A stretch of DNA of 64,000 nt from Rhodocollybia butyracea (taxonomy: Eukaryota; Basidiomycota; Agaricomycetes; Agaricales; Omphalotaceae): positions 62,001 to 126,000 of the forward strand of contig JADNRY010000132.1 in NCBI GenBank assembly GCA_015501585.1. The letters run 5' to 3'. The notes below the pieces were generated by a model, which saw only the letters and a list, made by a program, of their open reading frames with translations, did not search any database and was not told where the DNA came from. Below are positions 60,266-64,000 of the stretch, in pieces. Numbering within the stretch: the first letter of the stretch is position 1; every line of letters begins with the position of its first letter. Made by a program: the position numbers and the translations under genes.

Positions 60266-60290
60266 TCAGATCTTTAGTTAGGGGGAGATA
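60266..60290 (+). promoter_or_regulatory. Putative polypurine tract before the 3' LTR
   Basis: CTTTAGTTAGGGGGAGATAA ends the noncoding stretch after gene A's 5' end and directly precedes the repeated LTR sequence, as expected for plus-strand priming of a Ty3-type element. Confidence 0.6.
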
Positions 60291-61403
60291 ATACGCAATT
60301 TTCGCGCCTAGGCGTGTATTTGTACTTTTTGACTAACTGTACAACATATACAATGCAATAAGAGAACTATACGGAGCCCAAGTGTGATAGTTGTAGCAGA
60401 AGCTTAGTATCTTAACAATAATACTTAGCTAGCCGTTACGATACGCCTACAAGCGTAGTCGGAAGCCAAGCTAGCGGGGATACTTGAGGTGCCCAGAAAC
60501 GTTAACACTAGGCTAGTCGACCTAGTTCTACTCAGGAGTTACCATGCTCACAAAAGGGACGTCTCAAAGTGGGATAAGAGCTAGCGGACGCACCACCCGG
60601 GGATATATTCTAAGAGGGAAGGCAAACCTCGTACTTTGAATCGGCTAGCTTACCAGAATACTGTAGATCTGACAATCCGCAAGGGAATCAAGATAATCCA
60701 AGTTCATGGACCGGAACAAAGCAGGGATACCATCCGATGTAGTCGACTAGCAAATTTGACTGAGACTCGGTACCGTGTCGCTAAAGATACGCCGAATATT
60801 ATAAATCACATGCCAAGACTAGCACAGACCGTAGAGGAGATATACCGGTACACAGAAGTGCACCACCTCCCAAGAGATTATAGAACGTCAGCCGAAGGTA
60901 CTCTACGAGGAAATACACTTATAGATACTAGGCTAGCCGACTCAACTTACATGATATTAGTGTCGTTAGAAAGCTAGCGCACAGGGCTAACTGTTCCGAA
61001 TGCTTCCCCTTGATGGAGAAGCACTAAGAGCTAGCCGACTACATTTTAACATCCTGAGTAAGACAGAGGAAAGCAAGTACGCAAGGTACAAGCACCGCTG
61101 CCTGAAAGATGAACCTGCGGACTGCGGGGCGGATTACCATCTAGGACCAAAGGACTTTAACCATTTTAATATATACAAGTTACTACCTGATTTGGACATG
61201 CGTAGTAGTTTGGACAGTTTTACCATATCCTATATACCCTTTATGGCGACGAGTTTCCTTTCCTAGCCAACTCTCTGTCTCTCTCTCTGTTTCTCTCTCA
61301 TAGTTTGTGTGTTTCGTATCTTTTCGTATTAAACTCATTTCTCTCTATATATAAGCTTAGGGTATTTACCTAGAAATACAAGTTACCCGCCACCTCCTAC
61401 ATA
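60291..61403 (+). mobile_element. LTR of the Ty3-type element (boundaries approximate)
   Basis: Recognised because the same sequence recurs as an antisense relic at 22326-25076. It contains a TATATATAAG box near 61345 followed by sequence that should be R/U5, so the true end may be as far as 62203. Short open frames in it (60636-60977, 61000-61266) are partly conserved in the relic but do not form one protein. Confidence 0.6.
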
Positions 61404-62203
61404 CGAGATTGGTAGTGTTACTTCAATTTTAGAAGTTATTTGCCCCGCGTTATAAGTTAGGGAGTGCAGGCGCCGCCGACTCAGTGACAGCTAGCCACTT
61501 TAATAAGGACAAGTGCTTCGACGATATTCATTGTGCCCACTTTAGTTTTGGTTAGAACTTTAGTGTGTATCCATAACCAGTTTAAATCTAGTTGCTTCCT
61601 TAGAGGGGACGGTTTCTAGTAAGGGATTATTTGTCTCCAGAGTGAGGGTTACTTAGCTAGCTGAAAAGTTAGTGTGGTACGAGTTCCTGGTAATTTGGTA
61701 TTACCTTCAGTTTAGTAGCCTAGCCCAGTGTTTGGTTAGGGACTTTACGGCAATTCGCTAGCTGGTGCCAGAGTTTGCCCAGGAGTGTTTCAAAGCTTTG
61801 TTGTTTGACGACTAGCCAGAGCCAGAGTTTGCTTGGGAGTATTCATACTTCGTTTGTTCACATCCCCACTACGCACACACCTTGTTCACCAACCAACTTA
61901 GAGAGCTAGCTCTGTCAGCAGAGCTTATTTGATATAGTCACCACGCTAGCCCTATACTCCGTACTAGAGTTTGTGTTAGCTAGCGCAGTCCGATCTTATT
62001 GTTATCCCGGAGGAATCTCTGACAACTCAACCTCGCACCTAAATTTGATAGTCTGTCTTAGTGCGGTATTGTTCAGTAGCTGTTACAGTTGTTTTGTAAC
62101 ACATTTCAAAGACCAGTACATACTAGACCAATTATCGGCGAAGGAAGGGGAAAGTCCGGCCACAGTCCTTCCGCAACGGGGAGTGAGAACAATAGCAGAA
62201 CTG
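61404..62203 (+). other. CTAG-rich extension, possible R/U5 of the LTR
   Basis: No gene. CTAG occurs about every 60-80 bases, like the element upstream, and it ends exactly where the next LTR (TGTTATGACCCGG) begins. Confidence 0.4.
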
Positions 62204-62384
62204 TTATGACCCGGATCTAAATCCTATACACCCAATCTTTTTTCTTCTGTAACCAACTATGAACACTATCATTAATACTTCTACTTAACATTTTACATTC
62301 ATTAGTTATTCAACACCATTTGGGTTAATGCTGCACACATTCTTCCAGAACACCAGAATGATCTTTAACAGTCACTGCACAGTC

Positions 62385-62700
62385 TGCACAGTCATGACAT
62401 CATTCTAGCTCCACAACTATGATGTCATCTTGCTACTCCACAATCATGATGTCATTCCATTGCTCCGCAGTTATGATATCACATCACTGCTCCACAGCTA
62501 TGACATCATTGCATAGCCTCTTTACATCAATGACTCAATATCAGTCATTGCACAGCCAGATATCTGAGTCAACTACGGTTCCGCATACATGACTCAATAT
62601 TAGTCATTGCACAGCATTACATAGTCAGACTGACTCATCCGCAGTATTTCCGCAGTTATGACTCAAATCTAGTCATTCCGCAGCATTTCCTAACTAGTAC
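62385..62700 (+). promoter_or_regulatory. Cluster of bZIP-like sites upstream of TATA box
   Basis: Five TGACTCA (or complement) sites between 62531 and 62666, and at least three ATGATGTCAT/ATGACATCAT sites between 62396 and 62510, followed by a TATA box at 62711. TGACTCA is the known Gcn4/AP-1 site; binding here is inferred. Confidence 0.55.
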
Positions 62701-62818
62701 ACATTGCACAGTATATAAGTAGTCTAGATTTACCAATGTACGTTAGACGTATTATTTTTCTTAAATCCAAACCCCCACTTGTTTGCTGTTATCACTTGTG
62801 TGAATCACCAGACCAACT

Positions 62819-63218
62819 CATTGTATCTTGTTGAGCTATCTCCAAGCTACAATACACATTTATACATCTTGTTGAGCTAACTCCGAGTTGTATCCACTAA
62901 CATTCACCTGTTGAGCTATCTCCTAGTGAATACTTCTTTAATTGCCACTTGTTGAGCTATCTCCGAGTTGCAACTTCCTATTACTTGTTGAGCTATCTCC
63001 AAGTATTAGACATTACACTCACTATTACTTGTTGAGCTATCTCCGAGTATTAGACATCACACTCACTACTACTTGTTGAGCTATCTCCAAGTATTAGACA
63101 CCACACTCACTACTACTTGTCGAGCCAACTCCAAGTATTAGTTCTGATTCATATTACTGCTTGTCGAGCCATCTCCGAGGGTAATCTTATTATTATTTGT
63201 CGAGCTATCTCCAAATAA
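62819..63218 (+). repeat. Array of ten stem-loops with conserved loop
   Basis: Ten units share CTTGTTGAGCTATCTCC or close variants, and the flanks of each unit are complementary with different sequence (for example ATTGTA...TACAAT, ATTCAC...GTGAAT, TTATTATTTG...CAAATAATAA). It lies downstream of the TATA box, so it would be in the transcript leader. Confidence 0.85.
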
Positions 63219-63252
63219 TAACTTCTGTGAGTTTTGTATTACAAACTAGTTA

Positions 63253-63684
63253 CTAACTGTACTTGAGCCTAGTTGTTTGAGTATATATTTTTTGCCTAGC
63301 GGTTTCAACGATAGGAAAGGCTTGCTCTATAATCTCATTAATTTCTCTTATCATTTTTACTGCCGAGTTACGTACTGTGAAGGTTTGGATGAGACTATTG
63401 ATCGAGTCATAACAAGAACCACCTGCACTGGGATATTCTTTGACTTTGTATTCCCTGACATCAATACTACCTAGCGCTGCCTCAGTAGAGACAGCCGTAT
63501 TTGGAACAGAATCTGCGGGACCGAAACCACCCAAACCACGTTGGCAAGGATTTCCGGCCGTAGAGACGGAATCGTTGTATGGCACAAACGATTGTGCGTT
63601 GGCCACAAAGGGATTAGGTGTCTCGGTCGGTAGGATCTGAGTCTGTGAAATGTTCCTAGTTCTAGGGGGTTTTTGTGGAGGCAT
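63253..63684 (-). pseudogene. Gag N-terminus of a retrotransposon, truncated
   Basis: Starts MPPQKPPRTRNIS at 63684, just inside the LTR at 63726, and ends with a stop at 63253 close to the LTR junction at 63244. No zinc knuckle or capsid motif is reached. Confidence 0.5.
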
Positions 63685-63725
63685 TTTGTTAGAAACGGCG
63701 TTAACAAGTACAAGTTTAAATATAC

Positions 63726-64000
63726 TGTTAAGATCGTGCAAGACCGGCGGTTCCGGAACGGAACCGAGAGAGGAATGGACTTTGACAAAGAAGTCGTTGG
63801 ACCGGAGCGGAAGCTGGAGGTAGAGTGGGTCGTGCGGTTTAGCTATTAACTAGACCCTCGTCACGCCATGTAGTCCTGAGAGAAGACTGACAGAGTTACG
63901 GCCGAAGAGTAACAAGAAGAGAGAAGGGACTAAGCGGAACTTAGTCGGAACAGAAGGTCTGGTTTATGCAAGTTGATATTTAAACTGAGGTTACTGTACA
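63726..64000 (-). mobile_element. 5' LTR of the truncated element, cut by window end
   Basis: TGTTAAGATCG onward matches the solo LTR at 37867-38155. Given the gag direction, this is the 5' LTR on the minus strand. It continues past the window. Confidence 0.7.

Larger units (their letters stand above)
46950..61403 (+). mobile_element. Large Ty3-type LTR retrotransposon, 5' truncated, with antisense genes
   Basis: Plus-strand order: gag with CCHC knuckle, protease, RT, RNase H, integrase (46960-53923), then two minus-strand genes, a polypurine tract near 60280 and an LTR. The PR-RT-RH-IN order is Ty3/gypsy. No 5' LTR is seen; the left edge ends at a foldback. The tetramer CTAG recurs throughout gag-pol, gene B and the LTR but is rare in gene A. 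The LTR may extend to about 62203. Parts could come from two fused related copies. Confidence 0.75.
62204..63244 (+). mobile_element. LTR of another retroelement, about 1.04 kb
   Basis: Starts TGTTATGACCCGG, a common start of fungal Ty3 LTRs, and ends GTATTACA. A TATATAAG box at 62711 separates a region of repeated TGACTCA/TGATGTCA sites from a downstream array of stem-loops. No clear target duplication, so it may be a recombined LTR. The adjacent gag at 63253-63684 belongs to a different, oppositely oriented element. Confidence 0.6.

Noticed and set aside
60636..61266. Protein gene in the LTR region
   Set aside because: Two frames are partly open in both copies, but they are interrupted, in different phases and run into CT-rich and TATA sequence; LTR conservation explains them.
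62819..63218. CRISPR-like array
   Set aside because: Spacing is irregular, the units are degenerate hairpins in an LTR, and the DNA is eukaryotic.

Overview
The window looks like repeat-rich DNA from a filamentous fungus, most likely a basidiomycete of the Agaricomycetes. Host genes have many introns of about 50-70 bp, mostly GT-AG. The gene families resemble mushroom-forming fungi: a seven-helix membrane protein with a GQYVVLD motif, an HNH-type protein with FIRPF and CAHIIPG motifs, NACHT-ankyrin NLRs, a TAM-like methyltransferase and a DUF6729-like zinc protein. These assignments come from family knowledge and hand translation. No database search was run and no species can be named.

Layout. 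1-8.7 kb: an aldo-keto reductase scrap, an HNH-like gene (minus) and a large NACHT-ankyrin NLR (plus) whose ankyrin tail has three 1-base frame breaks in G runs. 9.2-13.7 kb: a DIRS-like tyrosine-recombinase retrotransposon (minus). 14.0-16.5 kb: a zinc-protein remnant and a hAT-type element with a perfect 8-bp target duplication. 17.1-21.5 kb: a direct duplicate of the HNH/NLR locus, in which the NLR keeps its NACHT part but has lost all ankyrin repeats. 22.3-25.1 kb: an antisense LTR relic carrying nested insertions (a foldback element, a complete TRIM with 5-bp duplication, a second foldback). 25.1-26.5 kb: two abutting perfect palindromes and a non-autonomous hAT. 28.4-32.4 kb: two intact host genes, a seven-helix membrane protein and a methyltransferase. 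34.2-37.2 kb: an aldo-keto reductase pseudogene and a DUF6729-like relic. 37.9-46.9 kb: a solo LTR, a minisatellite, four families of small inverted-repeat elements, a small secreted peptide gene and an antisense gag relic. 46.9-62.2 kb: a large Ty3-type element. 62.2-64.0 kb: an LTR with an array of stem-loops, then the start of another retrotransposon cut by the window edge.

The most unusual part is 46.9-62.2 kb. The plus-strand gag-pol is wrecked (eight in-frame stops, at least four frameshifts, Asp to Asn in the protease). Two genes on the opposite strand, between pol and the 3' LTR, are fully open: 8 exons/784 codons and 7 exons/500 codons, with 13 introns that all splice in frame. An antisense gene can keep introns through retrotransposition, because its splice sites are not read in the sense genomic RNA. 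Each gene starts next to a copy of the same polypurine-tract-like motif, the tetramer CTAG is strongly enriched in gag-pol, gene B and the LTR, and gene B contains a run of three near-identical introns separated by 12-nt exons. Next to it, the LTR at 62.2-63.2 kb holds ten hairpins with a conserved loop and changing but complementary stems.
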